DNA of 64,000 nucleotides from positions 56,719 through 120,718 of the forward strand of contig NZ_AUND01000041.1 in the NCBI RefSeq assembly GCF_000714535.1. The letters run 5' to 3'. The position numbers and the translations under genes are program-made. This DNA comes from Thioclava pacifica DSM 10166 (GTDB taxonomy: Bacteria; Pseudomonadota; Alphaproteobacteria; Rhodobacterales; Rhodobacteraceae). Shown in pieces: positions 7,868 to 17,818 of this stretch. Under the pieces are notes generated by a model that did no database searches, was not told the DNA's origin, and saw only the letters and a program-made list of their open reading frames with translations. How positions within the stretch are numbered: the first letter of the stretch is position 1; the number at the start of each line of letters is the position of its first letter.

Positions 7868-10800
7868 ATGTTCAGGGCATCGACGCCGCGCGGCCGCATC
7901 ACATGCGCCGCCGGTCAGGCATTCAATCGAATTTCTCGCATAACGCGAATTTATATTCTGCGGATTTTCATCCTGCGGCTTCTGGCAGGCGTGCTTCTGG
8001 CGGCCGCCGGGGCAAGTGCTTCACTGGCCGCCTGCGGCTCCGGCACGACGCTGTTGATGGACAGCTCCAGTAAGAAGCTCAACGTAAGTGGTGAATGCGA
8101 CGATGTCCGCTGGGGCCTTTTCGACGCCATTAATCGCGACGCAAACCTATCCCCGATGACGGCCCAACCCATCTCGGCTGGCAATAGTACAACTCCAAAA
8201 ACCTATTCGGATCCGGCCTCCGGGGCGGTGATCACGATCAACCCTGACACCTGGGTGTGGGATCCTAACGTGGGCAGCGGCGGTTCGTACGTTTACGACA
8301 CCTACACGGTTACTTTGGACACGCCCCCGACGACCTATGTGGCCAGCGGCTTCAGTGTCCCTTTCTATTATGCGGCGGGCATCTCATCTGGCGGCAACAG
8401 CACAACCGATGCCACCTACACCGTCACCTTCACCTTCCCGCCGCCCGCGACCGCTCCGGACGCACCGACGACTGTTTCGGCCACGGCGGGCGATAGCAGC
8501 GCGCAGGTCAGCTTTTCACCCCCTACCTCGGATGGCGGCGACCCGATCACCAGCTATACCGCGACCTCCTCGCCGGGCGGGCTGACCGGCACGAGCGCCA
8601 CCTCTCCGATCACGGTGAACGGGCTGACCAACGGCACCAGCTACACCTTCACCGTCACCGCGACGAATTCCATCGGCACGAGCCCGGCCTCGAGCCCCTC
8701 GAATGCGGTGACCCCGAAAGCCGCGCAGACGATTACCTTCGCCAATCCGGGTGCGCAGACCTACGGCACCTCGCCGACATTGACGGCCACAGCGTCCTCG
8801 GGCCTGACGGTCAGTTTCTCGTCTTCCACGACGAACGTCTGCACGATCACCTCGGGCGGCACGCTGAGCTTCGTCGCGGCGGGCACCTGCACGATCAAGG
8901 CCGATCAGGCGGGCGATGGCACCTATCAGGCCGCCTCGACCGTCACACAGAGCTTTACCGTGAACGCGGTCGTGCCCGGCGCGCCCACGATCGGCTCTGC
9001 TACGGCGGGCGATAGCAGCGCGCAGGTCAGCTTCACCGCGCCCGCCTCGGATGGCGGCGCGACGATCACCAGCTATACCGCGACCTCCTCGCCGGGAGGC
9101 TTCACCGGGACCGGGACCAGCGCACCGATCACGGTCACCGGGCTGACCGCCGGAACGGCCTATACCTTCACCGTCACCGCGACCAACTCCGCGGGCACGG
9201 GCCCGGCCTCGGCACCCTCGAACAGCGTTACGCCGACAGCGAGCCAGACGATCACCTTCACCAATCCCGGCGCGCAGGATTACGGCACCACGCCCACAGT
9301 GACGGCCACAGCGTCGTCAGGCCTGACGGTCAGCTTTACCTCCACCACCACGAGCGTCTGCACGATCACCTCGGGCGGCACGCTGACATTCACCTCGACC
9401 GGCACCTGTTCGATCGACGCTGATCAGGCGGGCGATGCCACCTATGGCCCCGCCCCGACCGTCACGCAGAGCTTTACTGTGAACGCGGTCGTGCCCGGCG
9501 CGCCCACGATCGGCACCGCGACGGCGGGCGATAGCAGCGCGCAGGTCAGCTTCACCGCGCCCGCCTCGGATGGCGGCGCGACGATCACCAGCTATACCGC
9601 GACCTCCTCGCCGGGAGGCTTCACCGGGACCGGGACCAGCGCACCGATCACGGTCACCGGGCTGACCGCCGGAACGGCCTATACCTTCACCGTCACCGCG
9701 ACCAACTCCGCGGGCACGGGCCCGGCCTCGGCACCCTCGAACAGCGTTACGCCGACAGCGAGCCAGACGATCACCTTCACCAATCCCGGCGCGCAGGATT
9801 ACGGCACCACGCCCACAGTGACGGCCACAGCGTCGTCAGGCCTGACGGTCAGCTTTACCTCCACCACCACGAGCGTCTGCACGATCACCTCGGGCGGCAC
9901 GCTGACATTCACCTCGACCGGCACCTGTTCGATCGACGCTGATCAGGCGGGCGATGCCACCTATGGCCCCGCCCCGACCGTCACGCAGAGCTTTACTGTG
10001 AACGCGGTCGTGCCCGGCGCGCCCACGATCGGCACCGCGACGGCGGGCGATAGCAGCGCGCAGGTCAGCTTCACCGCGCCCGCCTCGGATGGCGGCGCGA
10101 CGATCACGAGCTATACCGCGACCTCCTCGCCGGGCGGCTTCACCGGAACCGGGACCAGCACACCGATCACGGTGACGGGGCTGACGAACGGCACGAGCTA
10201 CACCTTCACCGTCACCGCGACCAACTCCGCGGGCACCGGCCCGGCCTCGGGTGCGTCGAACAGCGTCTCGCCGCTGGCGGCACCGACCGCGAACCCGGTG
10301 AGCCAGACCGTCGGATATGGGTCGGTCGACAATGCCGTGCCGCTGAATTTCACCGACGGCACGCCGAGTTCGGTTGCGGTCGCCTCCGGACCCAGCCACG
10401 GCACGACGCAGGTGAGCGGCACCTCGATCTTCTACAGCCCGGTCACGAATTATCACGGCTCGGACAGCTTCACCTATACCGGCACCAACGCGACCGGCAC
10501 CTCGGCCCCCGCGACGGTCACGATCACCGTCTCGGCGCCCAGCTTCACCGTGACTTCGGGGACGCTGGCGGATGGGCAGGTCGGCACGAGCTACTCGGCC
10601 ACGCTCAGCGTCTCGGGCGGCTCCAGCCCCTATAGCTTCGACCCGACCCCCGCGAGCGGGTCGCTGCCGCCGGGGCTGTCGCTCTCGAATACCGGCTCGA
10701 TCAGCGGCACGCCCACCGCCAATGGCACCTATAGCTTCACCGTGAGCGGCTATGACGGCAGCATACCGGTCGCGAGTTTCCAGAGCGCCACGATCACCAT

Positions 10801-12754
10801 CACGATCCAGCGCGCGGCCCCCGTAATCACCGCGATCAGCCCGGCACAGGGCTCGGCGAGCGGCGGCACATCGGTCACGCTGACGGGGAGCAACCTCACC
10901 GGCGCAACCTCGGTCAGCTTCGGGGGAACGGCCGCGAGCAGCTTCACCGTCGCCTCCGACACGCAGATCACCGCGACTGCGCCGTCGGGCACGGGAACGG
11001 TGCATCTGAGCGTGACCACGCCGGGCGGCACCTCGAGCGCCACCAGCGCGGATCAGTTCACCTATCTGTCCAATGTCGCGACGCTCTCGGCACTGAGAGT
11101 CAGTCAGGGCACGCTGAGCCCCGGCTTCAGCTCGGGCACGGCCGCCTATTCGGTGGACCTGCCCTATGGCACGAGTTCGATCACGGTCACGCCGACGGCC
11201 ACGGATAGCGGCGCGAGCCTCACCGTGAACGGTAACGCGACAGCCTCGGGCAGCACCTCGGCACCGGTCGCGCTGGCAACGGGTGCGAGCAATATCACCG
11301 TTGCGGTCACCGCCGCAGACGGGATCGCCACGCAGAGCTACACGATCACCGCCACCGTCGCGCGCCAGACCGACGTGATCACCTTTGCCCCGGTCAGCTC
11401 TCCGGTGCGGATCGGCAGCGCGCCCATCACGGCCACAGCGACGGCAAGCTCCGGCCTGACGGTGACGCTGAGCAACGCGACGCCCTCGATCTGCACGCTC
11501 AGTGGCTCGCTCGTCACGCCGATCGCGGCGGGCAGCTGCCAGATCACCGGCACGACGCCGGGCAATGCCAGCTATGCGCCGGGCACGGCCACGCTGACAG
11601 TTCTGGTCGAGACCGCCCCCGATCCGACGCAGGACCCAGACGTGGTCGGGATCATCACCGCGCAGAACACGATGGCGATGCAATTCGCGCGCGCCCAGAT
11701 CGGGAACTTCTCCTCGCATCTCGAAGCGCTGCGCGATGGCAACGGGCCCCGCGACAGCTTCGGCGCGCGGCTGGGGATTCTCAGTATCACCCGCTCGATG
11801 GGCTTTGCCGATACCCCCGAGCCTTTCGGTGGCACGGCGAATGATCCTGGTGCGCCGAACCGGCGGGGGACCGCGCGCGGTACAGCCGCACCCACCCCGA
11901 CCGTCTCGACGAGCGGAGAGTCCCAGAACCTGTTCGGCGCGAAAGTCGCCCTCTGGACGGCGGGCACTCTGAACCTGACCAAAGAGGGCGTGCTCGACAT
12001 CCACAGTGACGGTCTGAGTGCGGGGCTCGATTACCAGCCAAGCGCCAATGCGATCGTCGGCTTCGGGGTCGGCTATGGAAATGGCCGCTCCGATATCGGC
12101 AATGATGGATCCAAGACGAGTGGCCACAGCACGAATGCGGTGCTCTACGGCACGTTCCGAACGGGCGAGCGTGGCTTCGTCGACGTTCTGGCGGGTTACG
12201 GCACGCTGGGCTTCGACAGCCGCCGCGCGATCGAGGGCGGGCCTGACATGGCCTATGGATCACGCGATGGCGACCAGATCTTCGGACAGATCCGCGCAGG
12301 CATGGAGTTCCACAAGGATAACTGGATGCTTTCGCCTTATGCCGGGGTGCAGGTGATCTCGGGGCATCTCGATGCCTATACCGAACGCACGGACGACCCG
12401 GCCGATGCCCTGCATTACGATCGGCAGAGCTTCGGCTCGACCCAGCTCGATCTGGGGCTGCGCGGCGGCTTCACCCGGCAGATGAGCTTCGGCACGCTCT
12501 CGCCCAGTTTCCGAGTGGAATATCACCGCGTTCTCAATCGCGATATCACCGCGGGGATGAGCTATGCGGATCTGGTGAACGGCTCGCAATATGTGCTGAA
12601 CCTGCCGCAATCGGATGAGAACCTGCTGACGGTCGGGCTGGGCACGAATATCGCCTTCGAAGGCGGTATGCGGTTGAGCATCGACATCCGCAACACGTCG
12701 GGGTCGAACAGCCACACCAACAGCATCATGCTGAAACTGTCCAAGCAATTCTGA
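7868..12754 (+). CDS. Giant autotransporter with fibronectin-III/Ig-type repeats
   Basis: A 1628-residue surface protein. The N-terminus is a long, partly basic leader with a hydrophobic stretch (about 28-55), like extended autotransporter signal peptides. The passenger has repeated fibronectin type III modules ([21 protein letters not shown]), each followed by an MBG/Ig-like module (QTITF.NPGAQ.YGT ... [10 protein letters not shown]). Then come a bacterial Ig-type segment (about 800-890), a putative-Ig segment with [18 protein letters not shown], an IPT/TIG domain (about 975-1060), and a cadherin-like beta-sandwich (about 1070-1150). The last about 260 residues form an autotransporter beta-barrel ending LSKQF with a terminal Phe. 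A long exact internal duplication lies at 8962-9999. It probably acts in adhesion or cell-surface interactions; its ligand is unknown. Confidence 0.9.
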   Translation: MFRASTPRGRITCAAGQAFNRISRITRIYILRIFILRLLAGVLLAAAGASASLAACGSGTTLLMDSSSKKLNVSGECDDVRWGLFDAINRDANLSPMTAQPISAGNSTTPKTYSDPASGAVITINPDTWVWDPNVGSGGSYVYDTYTVTLDTPPTTYVASGFSVPFYYAAGISSGGNSTTDATYTVTFTFPPPATAPDAPTTVSATAGDSSAQVSFSPPTSDGGDPITSYTATSSPGGLTGTSATSPITVNGLTNGTSYTFTVTATNSIGTSPASSPSNAVTPKAAQTITFANPGAQTYGTSPTLTATASSGLTVSFSSSTTNVCTITSGGTLSFVAAGTCTIKADQAGDGTYQAASTVTQSFTVNAVVPGAPTIGSATAGDSSAQVSFTAPASDGGATITSYTATSSPGGFTGTGTSAPITVTGLTAGTAYTFTVTATNSAGTGPASAPSNSVTPTASQTITFTNPGAQDYGTTPTVTATASSGLTVSFTSTTTSVCTITSGGTLTFTSTGTCSIDADQAGDATYGPAPTVTQSFTVNAVVPGAPTIGTATAGDSSAQVSFTAPASDGGATITSYTATSSPGGFTGTGTSAPITVTGLTAGTAYTFTVTATNSAGTGPASAPSNSVTPTASQTITFTNPGAQDYGTTPTVTATASSGLTVSFTSTTTSVCTITSGGTLTFTSTGTCSIDADQAGDATYGPAPTVTQSFTVNAVVPGAPTIGTATAGDSSAQVSFTAPASDGGATITSYTATSSPGGFTGTGTSTPITVTGLTNGTSYTFTVTATNSAGTGPASGASNSVSPLAAPTANPVSQTVGYGSVDNAVPLNFTDGTPSSVAVASGPSHGTTQVSGTSIFYSPVTNYHGSDSFTYTGTNATGTSAPATVTITVSAPSFTVTSGTLADGQVGTSYSATLSVSGGSSPYSFDPTPASGSLPPGLSLSNTGSISGTPTANGTYSFTVSGYDGSIPVASFQSATITITIQRAAPVITAISPAQGSASGGTSVTLTGSNLTGATSVSFGGTAASSFTVASDTQITATAPSGTGTVHLSVTTPGGTSSATSADQFTYLSNVATLSALRVSQGTLSPGFSSGTAAYSVDLPYGTSSITVTPTATDSGASLTVNGNATASGSTSAPVALATGASNITVAVTAADGIATQSYTITATVARQTDVITFAPVSSPVRIGSAPITATATASSGLTVTLSNATPSICTLSGSLVTPIAAGSCQITGTTPGNASYAPGTATLTVLVETAPDPTQDPDVVGIITAQNTMAMQFARAQIGNFSSHLEALRDGNGPRDSFGARLGILSITRSMGFADTPEPFGGTANDPGAPNRRGTARGTAAPTPTVSTSGESQNLFGAKVALWTAGTLNLTKEGVLDIHSDGLSAGLDYQPSANAIVGFGVGYGNGRSDIGNDGSKTSGHSTNAVLYGTFRTGERGFVDVLAGYGTLGFDSRRAIEGGPDMAYGSRDGDQIFGQIRAGMEFHKDNWMLSPYAGVQVISGHLDAYTERTDDPADALHYDRQSFGSTQLDLGLRGGFTRQMSFGTLSPSFRVEYHRVLNRDITAGMSYADLVNGSQYVLNLPQSDENLLTVGLGTNIAFEGGMRLSIDIRNTSGSNSHTNSIMLKLSKQF
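8962..10260 (+). repeat. 519-bp tandem coding repeat, two full copies plus a partial third
   Basis: Within the autotransporter gene the units starting at 8962, 9481 and 10000 have a 519-bp (173-codon) period. Copies one and two are nearly identical base for base, differing in a few positions near 8995-9005. The third runs about 260 bases before diverging. Each unit encodes one fibronectin-III plus one MBG-like module. Near-identity at synonymous sites implies recent duplication or gene conversion, and copy number may vary between strains. Short-read assemblies often collapse such units. Confidence 0.93.
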
Positions 12755-12778
12755 TTGGCGCTGCCGATCGAGAGTGAG

Positions 12779-12802
12779 CTGGGTGGGGGCTGCCCCACCC
12801 AG
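12779..12802 (+). terminator. Hairpin after the autotransporter gene
   Basis: A perfect 10-bp stem, CTGGGTGGGG (12779-12788) and CCCCACCCAG (12793-12802), with a 4-base loop, 25 bases after the stop. It has no T-tract, so it is a probable but not classical intrinsic terminator. Confidence 0.6.
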
Positions 12803-12975
12803 ACGGACATGGGGGACACGCCCGGACCCGCCACAAGACCGGGGCCGGTCGCGCGGCAGGCGCGCTCCCAAGGCCGAACGCGTTCAAGAAAGTTTCAGCG
12901 AACCAAATAGGCGCATCGCGAAGATTACGTGCTAGGATGACCGTCAACGAAATCGCGAGGAGGAGCGGGATTTCA

Positions 12976-13998
12976 ATGGAACATGCCCTGGTTCTCGACG
13001 CGGCAGGCGCGCCGATCCAGCACGACAGTCGCACCCATTCGACGGACTGGGACGAGGTTCAGGACTTTTGCACCTCGGTCTATATGCCCTATCGCGTTCG
13101 CCCGCTGGAGCGGCATGCACGCCCCGATGCGACGATGATATCGGCCAAGGCCGGGCGCGTGACCATGACGCGCTTTGCCTACGGGACCGGCATCCATCTC
13201 GACCGGTTCGACCCCGACGCGGGGAATATTCTCGTTCTCAACACGCTGCGGGGGGCGCTTGATCATCAGACCGATGGCGGCTCGGTCGCGACCGGTGCCG
13301 GCGAGAGTTTCGTCGTGGATTGCTCACGTACGGAATACTGGCTCGAGGGCGATCCCGACCACATGCAGCTTAATCTGACGATCCCACATCAGGTCATGGC
13401 CGATACGGCGGAACGCTGGTTCGGCTTTGTTCCCGATGATCGGTTCTGGACGCGCCGGGTCAAGATCGGCGGACCGGACACGGCCTGGCCGTCGCTCCTC
13501 GATTACGCGGCGCGCGCACTGACGCGCCCGGGTCTCGTGCCCGCAGACGCAGCGATCGCGCGCCATATCGAAGAGGTGCTCTGCGTCGAACTCCTGCGCC
13601 AATGGGCCGCCGCCGCGGGGCTCAAACTGGAAGATGGCGCACGCAGCGCCGCGCCGGGCTATGTGCGCCGCGCCGAGGAAATCCTGACCGCGGAGGCCCG
13701 CGAAGCCCCGGTCATCGGAGAAGTTGCACAGCGCGTCGGTGTCTCGGCCCGCACGCTCTCGGCCGGATTTCGTCAGTTTCGGGGCGTCGCGCCTCGCGAT
13801 TTCCTCGCCGCACGTCGGCTCGAAGGGCTGCGCGCCGATCTCGCGTCCCAGCCCGGCGACAAGACGGTGACCGAGATCGCCGCGAGCTGGGGCTTTTCGA
13901 ATTTCGGCGCGATGGCCGGACGTTATCGCGCACGCTTCGGAGAGCTGCCCTCCCAGACGCGCGCACGCAGCCTCAAGGGCGCCGCCCCGCGACGCTGA
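12976..13998 (+). CDS. AraC-family transcriptional regulator
   Basis: A 340-residue regulator with an N-terminal AraC-binding-like (cupin-type) ligand domain (about 30-215) and a C-terminal double helix-turn-helix (about 235-335). The HTH part shows ARTLSAGFRQFRGVAPRDFLAARRL and TEIAASWGFSNFGAMAGRYRARFGELPS, the typical second-HTH signature. ATG 12976 is preferred because GAGGAGG lies upstream; ATG 12937 is in frame but has no such site. It is followed 96 bases later, in the same direction, by a beta-lactamase-fold esterase gene, its likeliest target. The inducer is unknown. Confidence 0.88.
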   Translation: MEHALVLDAAGAPIQHDSRTHSTDWDEVQDFCTSVYMPYRVRPLERHARPDATMISAKAGRVTMTRFAYGTGIHLDRFDPDAGNILVLNTLRGALDHQTDGGSVATGAGESFVVDCSRTEYWLEGDPDHMQLNLTIPHQVMADTAERWFGFVPDDRFWTRRVKIGGPDTAWPSLLDYAARALTRPGLVPADAAIARHIEEVLCVELLRQWAAAAGLKLEDGARSAAPGYVRRAEEILTAEAREAPVIGEVAQRVGVSARTLSAGFRQFRGVAPRDFLAARRLEGLRADLASQPGDKTVTEIAASWGFSNFGAMAGRYRARFGELPSQTRARSLKGAAPRR

Positions 13999-14094
13999 TT
14001 TTCTTTCCGAAATCGGACAGAGCGTGCCGATTGCGAACAGTCGGGCCGGATCGAGTTCGGCACTCTCTCCCTGATGCATTCAAGGGAGGAACCG

Positions 14095-15294
14095 ATGAAA
14101 GACATCACCACATCCGATATCAAGTCGCGCTGCGATGCGATCCTGAACGGCCTGTCCGAAGGTGAAAAGCGCGTGCCCGGCGTCGTCGCCATGGTCACTG
14201 ACCGCGAAGGCGACATCTATTCCGGGGCCGCGGGCGAGCGGCGGCTGGGCGGCGAGCCGATGACCGAAGACACGGTCTTCGCCATCTTCTCCACCACCAA
14301 GGCGATTGCCGGCACAACCGCCCTGCAATGCGTCGAGGAGGGGCTGCTCGATCTTGATGCACCCGCGAAGGAATACGCTCCCGCGATCGGCGAATTACAA
14401 GTGATCGAAGGGTTCGATGCCGATGGCGCACCGCGCCTGCGCGCTCCCAAGAGCGATGTCACCACGCGCCAGCTCATGCTGCACACCGGGGGCTTCGGGT
14501 ATGACTTCTTCAACGAGACTTACAAACGGCTTGCAGAAGAGCAGGGTCAGCCCTCGGTCGTGACCGCGAGCCGCGCCTGTATCGAGACACCGCTTCTCTT
14601 CGATCCCGGCACGAAATGGGAATACGGCACCAATATCGACTGGCTCGGCCAGGTGGTCGAGGGCGTCCGCGGCAAGCGGCTGGGCGAAGTGATGCGCGAA
14701 CGCGTCTTCGATCCGCTCGGCATGGAGGATATCGCCTTCACCCGCTCGGACGCGATGAAGGCGCGCACCGCGACGATCCACGCACGCGGCGCCGATGGCA
14801 GCCTGACCCCGATGGATGACTTTGCCCTGCCCGACAATCCCGAGATCGATATGGGCGGCCATGGGCTTCACGCCACCGTTCCCGAATACATGAAGTTCAT
14901 CCGGATGTGGCTCAATGACGGGAACGGGCCGAAGGGGCGCGTGCTCAACCCGGAAACGGTAGATTGGGCGGTAAGAGGCGCGCTGGTGCCGCCGCAGAAG
15001 GTGACGATGCTGCCCGGCGTGATCCCGGCCCTGTCCAACGATGCCGAGTTCTTCCCCGGCCAGCGCAAGAACTGGTCCTACACCTTCATGGTCAACGAGG
15101 AAGAGGCCCCCACGGGCCGCCCGGCGGGCGCAATCGGTTGGGCGGGGCTCGCCAACAGCTATTACTGGATCGACCGCAAGAACGGGGTCGGCGGCTATTG
15201 GGCGACCCAAATCCTGCCCTTCGCCGATGCCCTTTCCTTCGGCGGCTACATGGAGTTCGAAAGCGCGATCTACGAGGCACTCTCTCGCGGCTGA
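14095..15294 (+). CDS. Serine hydrolase, class C beta-lactamase / EstB-type esterase fold
   Basis: A 399-residue protein of the beta-lactamase-related family. The catalytic SxxK is FSTTKA with Ser66 and Lys69, and a tyrosine motif YGTN occurs about residue 177. The C-terminal [13 protein letters not shown] segment is typical of EstB-like esterases, where it replaces the KTG box of true penicillin-recognising enzymes. There is no signal peptide, so it is probably cytoplasmic, which argues for an esterase or amide hydrolase rather than a secreted beta-lactamase. GGGAGGA precedes the chosen ATG. The AraC gene just upstream likely controls it. The natural substrate is unknown. Confidence 0.87.
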   Translation: MKDITTSDIKSRCDAILNGLSEGEKRVPGVVAMVTDREGDIYSGAAGERRLGGEPMTEDTVFAIFSTTKAIAGTTALQCVEEGLLDLDAPAKEYAPAIGELQVIEGFDADGAPRLRAPKSDVTTRQLMLHTGGFGYDFFNETYKRLAEEQGQPSVVTASRACIETPLLFDPGTKWEYGTNIDWLGQVVEGVRGKRLGEVMRERVFDPLGMEDIAFTRSDAMKARTATIHARGADGSLTPMDDFALPDNPEIDMGGHGLHATVPEYMKFIRMWLNDGNGPKGRVLNPETVDWAVRGALVPPQKVTMLPGVIPALSNDAEFFPGQRKNWSYTFMVNEEEAPTGRPAGAIGWAGLANSYYWIDRKNGVGGYWATQILPFADALSFGGYMEFESAIYEALSRG

Positions 15295-15316
15295 CGGGCG
15301 CGCGACTGATAACTCG

Positions 15317-15339
15317 GACGGAGCCGGTCCGGCTCCGTC
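15317..15339. terminator. Bidirectional terminator hairpin between convergent genes
   Basis: A perfect 9-bp stem, GACGGAGCC (15317-15325) and GGCTCCGTC (15331-15339), with a 5-base loop. It lies between the esterase gene (plus) and the racemase gene (minus) and could serve both. Confidence 0.65.
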
Positions 15340-15397
15340 TCCCCCGTTCAAGTCGCTCGATGATTTGGACGGGGACCCGCCTGCCGCGACCAGAGGG

Positions 15398-16048
15398 TCA
15401 GGCGAGGCTCGCCTGAATGGCGCGCGCCAATTGCGCCGAGGCGACGACCCCGTCAATCAGTGGAACGCGGGTGCGCTCGGAAAGATCAGCGCGCAGATGT
15501 GCCATGCCCGCACAGCCCAAGGCGACCGCACGGGCGCCCTCTTTCCCGGCGGCGGCAATCTCTTCGGACAGGCGTGCCCGGACGGGCTCTGATCCGTCTT
15601 CGACGGCCAGCACCGGAACACCGCTTGCGCGCACCGAAATGCATGCGCCTGCGAACCCGTAATGCGCAATATTCTCCTCCAGCACGGGCACCGAGACGGG
15701 GAGCGTCGTCACCACCGAGAACGCCCCGAAAGCCAGTGCGCCGATCGTATAGGCGGCCTGACCGATCCCGATCACCGGGCAATGGGCGGCAGCGCGCAAT
15801 TCCTCGAGCCCGGTATCGTCGAAGCAGGCGATCACGATCAGATCGGCACCGATCGCCTTCGCCTCGGGCAAGAGCTTGCGCAACCCGATCACGGCGCGCG
15901 CGCCATCCTCCGGCCCTTCGATCGCAGGCGGACCTTCCGCATTGGTCCAGCCGATGATCTCAGCCTCAGGCAGGGCCGCGCGCGCGACGCCCACGATCTG
16001 CTCGGTCATCGAGGCGGTGGAGTTGGGATTGATATAGAGAAGCCGCAT
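15398..16048 (-). CDS. Asp/Glu/hydantoin racemase family protein
   Basis: A 216-residue cytosolic enzyme. The start MRLLYINPNSTASMTEQI is the classic hydantoin/allantoin-racemase N-terminus, and the two catalytic cysteines are in VIACFDDTGL (about residue 75) and ALGCAGMAHL (about 178). It is the last gene of the minus-strand ABC-importer operon, 6 bases after the second permease. Cofactor-free racemases of this class act on 5-substituted hydantoins, allantoin or amino-acid derivatives. The pairing suggests the imported compound, or a product of it, needs stereo-inversion. The exact substrate cannot be read from sequence. Confidence 0.85.
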   Translation of the reverse strand: MRLLYINPNSTASMTEQIVGVARAALPEAEIIGWTNAEGPPAIEGPEDGARAVIGLRKLLPEAKAIGADLIVIACFDDTGLEELRAAAHCPVIGIGQAAYTIGALAFGAFSVVTTLPVSVPVLEENIAHYGFAGACISVRASGVPVLAVEDGSEPVRARLSEEIAAAGKEGARAVALGCAGMAHLRADLSERTRVPLIDGVVASAQLARAIQASLA

Positions 16049-16054
16049 CGCAGT

Positions 16055-16891
16055 TCAGACGCCCTTGCCAGCATCCGACCCCAGCCGCGCACGCCGCCGC
16101 GCCATGACCCACGCCGAGAGCAGGAACGCCCCAATGATCAGCAGCGAAAAGGCCGTGGTCAGCGTGCCGAGCGCATAGACCACCGGCGTCGTCACATTCG
16201 TCGTCATGCCGAAGATTTCAAGCGGAAGGGTGTTATAGCTGCCCGCCGTCAGCAGAGTGCGGGCAAACTCGTCATAGCTCAGCGTGAAGCCGAACAGAGC
16301 CACCCCGATCAGCGAGGGCGCGATGATCGGCAGCACCACGAAACGGATCGTCTGCCAGGCGCTGGCGCCCTGATCTCGTGCCGCCTCCTCGAAGCTTTTG
16401 TCAAACCGATTGAAGACCGCGAACATGATCAGAAGACCGAAGGGCAGCGTCCAGGTCAGCTGCGAGCCGAAGCCCGAGGTTGCCCAATGCACTTTCAGCC
16501 CAAGCTGGTTGAAGATCAGACCCACCCCCAGCGAGATCAGGATCGAGGGGATCACGAGCGAGGCGATCGTCAGGTAGAACAGCACGCCTGAGCCCGGAAA
16601 CTTCTTGCGAAAGGCAAGGCCCGCCATGACCGAGACGACGACCGTGGTGACCATCACCATCAGCCCGAGCATGAAGGAGCGACGGAACGCGCCCCAGATA
16701 TCGCCGACCGCCTGTTGCTGGAACAGTTCGTGGAACCAGTTGAGCGACACCCCCCGCATCGGGAAGGTCAGCCCGCCTTCCGGGCCCTGAAAGCTCAGAA
16801 TGCCGATGGTGATCGTCGGGCCGTAAAGGAACAGCACGAAAAGCGCGAAGAAGACGCTCAGGACGTAGAAGCTGCGCGGACGTTTCTCCAT
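16055..16891 (-). CDS. ABC importer permease, PotC type
   Basis: A 278-residue inner-membrane permease with about six membrane segments and the cytoplasmic EAA loop FEEAARDQGASAWQTIRFVVLP (about 168-190) that contacts the ATPase. It matches the PotC half of spermidine/putrescine-type importers. It lies 3 bases after the PotB-type permease in the five-gene minus-strand operon 20090-15398. The basic residues after the last membrane segment form a short cytoplasmic tail. Confidence 0.9.
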   Translation of the reverse strand: MEKRPRSFYVLSVFFALFVLFLYGPTITIGILSFQGPEGGLTFPMRGVSLNWFHELFQQQAVGDIWGAFRRSFMLGLMVMVTTVVVSVMAGLAFRKKFPGSGVLFYLTIASLVIPSILISLGVGLIFNQLGLKVHWATSGFGSQLTWTLPFGLLIMFAVFNRFDKSFEEAARDQGASAWQTIRFVVLPIIAPSLIGVALFGFTLSYDEFARTLLTAGSYNTLPLEIFGMTTNVTTPVVYALGTLTTAFSLLIIGAFLLSAWVMARRRARLGSDAGKGV

Positions 16892-16894
16892 GGC

Positions 16895-17752
16895 TCAGAG
16901 CTCCTTGCGGATGTTGACGAAGCGCAGCAGGATCCCGATCACGATCAGCACGGTGCACAAGAGTACCACCGCCGTCGCGGCCGCCGACGGGTATTGCAGC
17001 AGGGCGATATCGTTGGAGATCAAGCGTCCGACATTGGCACGCTGCGAGCCGGACATGAAACGCACGGTGATGAAATCGCCCATCACCAGCGTCAGCACGA
17101 AGATTGTTCCGATCATGATGCCGGGTTTGGTCAGCGGAATGATCACATGAACCAGCGTCTGGAACCCGCTCGCGCCATTGTCGCGCGCAGCCTCCAGCAG
17201 GTTGCGGTCGATCCGCATCATCGTGTTGAAGATCGGGACCACCATGAACAGCGTGTAGAGATGCACGAAGGCGAGGATCACCGAGAAATCGGAATAGAGC
17301 AGCCATTCGAGCGGCTGGTCGATCACGCCCCATGAGATCAGGGTCTGGTTGGCAATCCCGTTGCGCCCCAGAAACGGGATCCACGAGATCATCCGGATGA
17401 TGTTCGAGGTCCAGAACGGGATCGTGCACAGCAAGAACAGTGCAATCTGCATCGTCTGGCTGCGGATATGAAAGGCGAGGTAATAGGCGACCGTAAAGCC
17501 GATCGCGAGTGTCATCGCCCAGGTCAGGAACGCGTATTTGAAGGTCGCGGCGAAGACTTTGTAGGTCACCGGCGAGCCGAAAAGGAATTCGTAATTCTCA
17601 AGGCTGAAGGCGGGGATGATCGAGAACTCGGTCGCCTGCCAGAAGCTGACGATCACGATGGTAATGATCGGAGCGACCAGAAAGCCCAGCAACACCACTG
17701 TCAGGGGCGCTGCCTGCAACCATCCCGTCACCGTCTCGCGGGTCACTTTCAT
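16895..17752 (-). CDS. ABC importer permease, PotB type
   Basis: A 285-residue inner-membrane permease with six predicted membrane segments and an EAA loop LLEAARDNGASGFQTLVHVI (about 180-200). The internal ATG at 17752 is chosen because GAGGGCAGG precedes it; the longer open frame adds 19 residues lacking membrane-protein character. It pairs with the downstream PotC-type permease and the upstream receptor to form a polyamine/opine/amino-acid-derivative importer. Confidence 0.9.
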   Translation of the reverse strand: MKVTRETVTGWLQAAPLTVVLLGFLVAPIITIVIVSFWQATEFSIIPAFSLENYEFLFGSPVTYKVFAATFKYAFLTWAMTLAIGFTVAYYLAFHIRSQTMQIALFLLCTIPFWTSNIIRMISWIPFLGRNGIANQTLISWGVIDQPLEWLLYSDFSVILAFVHLYTLFMVVPIFNTMMRIDRNLLEAARDNGASGFQTLVHVIIPLTKPGIMIGTIFVLTLVMGDFITVRFMSGSQRANVGRLISNDIALLQYPSAAATAVVLLCTVLIVIGILLRFVNIRKEL

Positions 17753-17818
17753 CGCGATCCTGCCCTCTCGAATTTCATTGGAAAATGTGGGGGGCCAGGA
17801 GCCCCCCACGTCAGGTCA

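Noticed and set aside
8962..10260. CRISPR-like array
   Set aside because: The repeat unit is 519 bp, contiguous and protein-coding, with no spacers.
9836..12127. A 763-codon open frame on the minus strand inside the first autotransporter gene
   Set aside because: It is antisense to a clear repeat protein, is made mostly of Arg/Ala/Gly/Asp, and has no domain; it is an effect of high GC and repeats.
14095..15294. A beta-lactam resistance gene
   Set aside because: It lacks a signal peptide and the KTG box, and its C-terminus is EstB-like, so an esterase is more likely.
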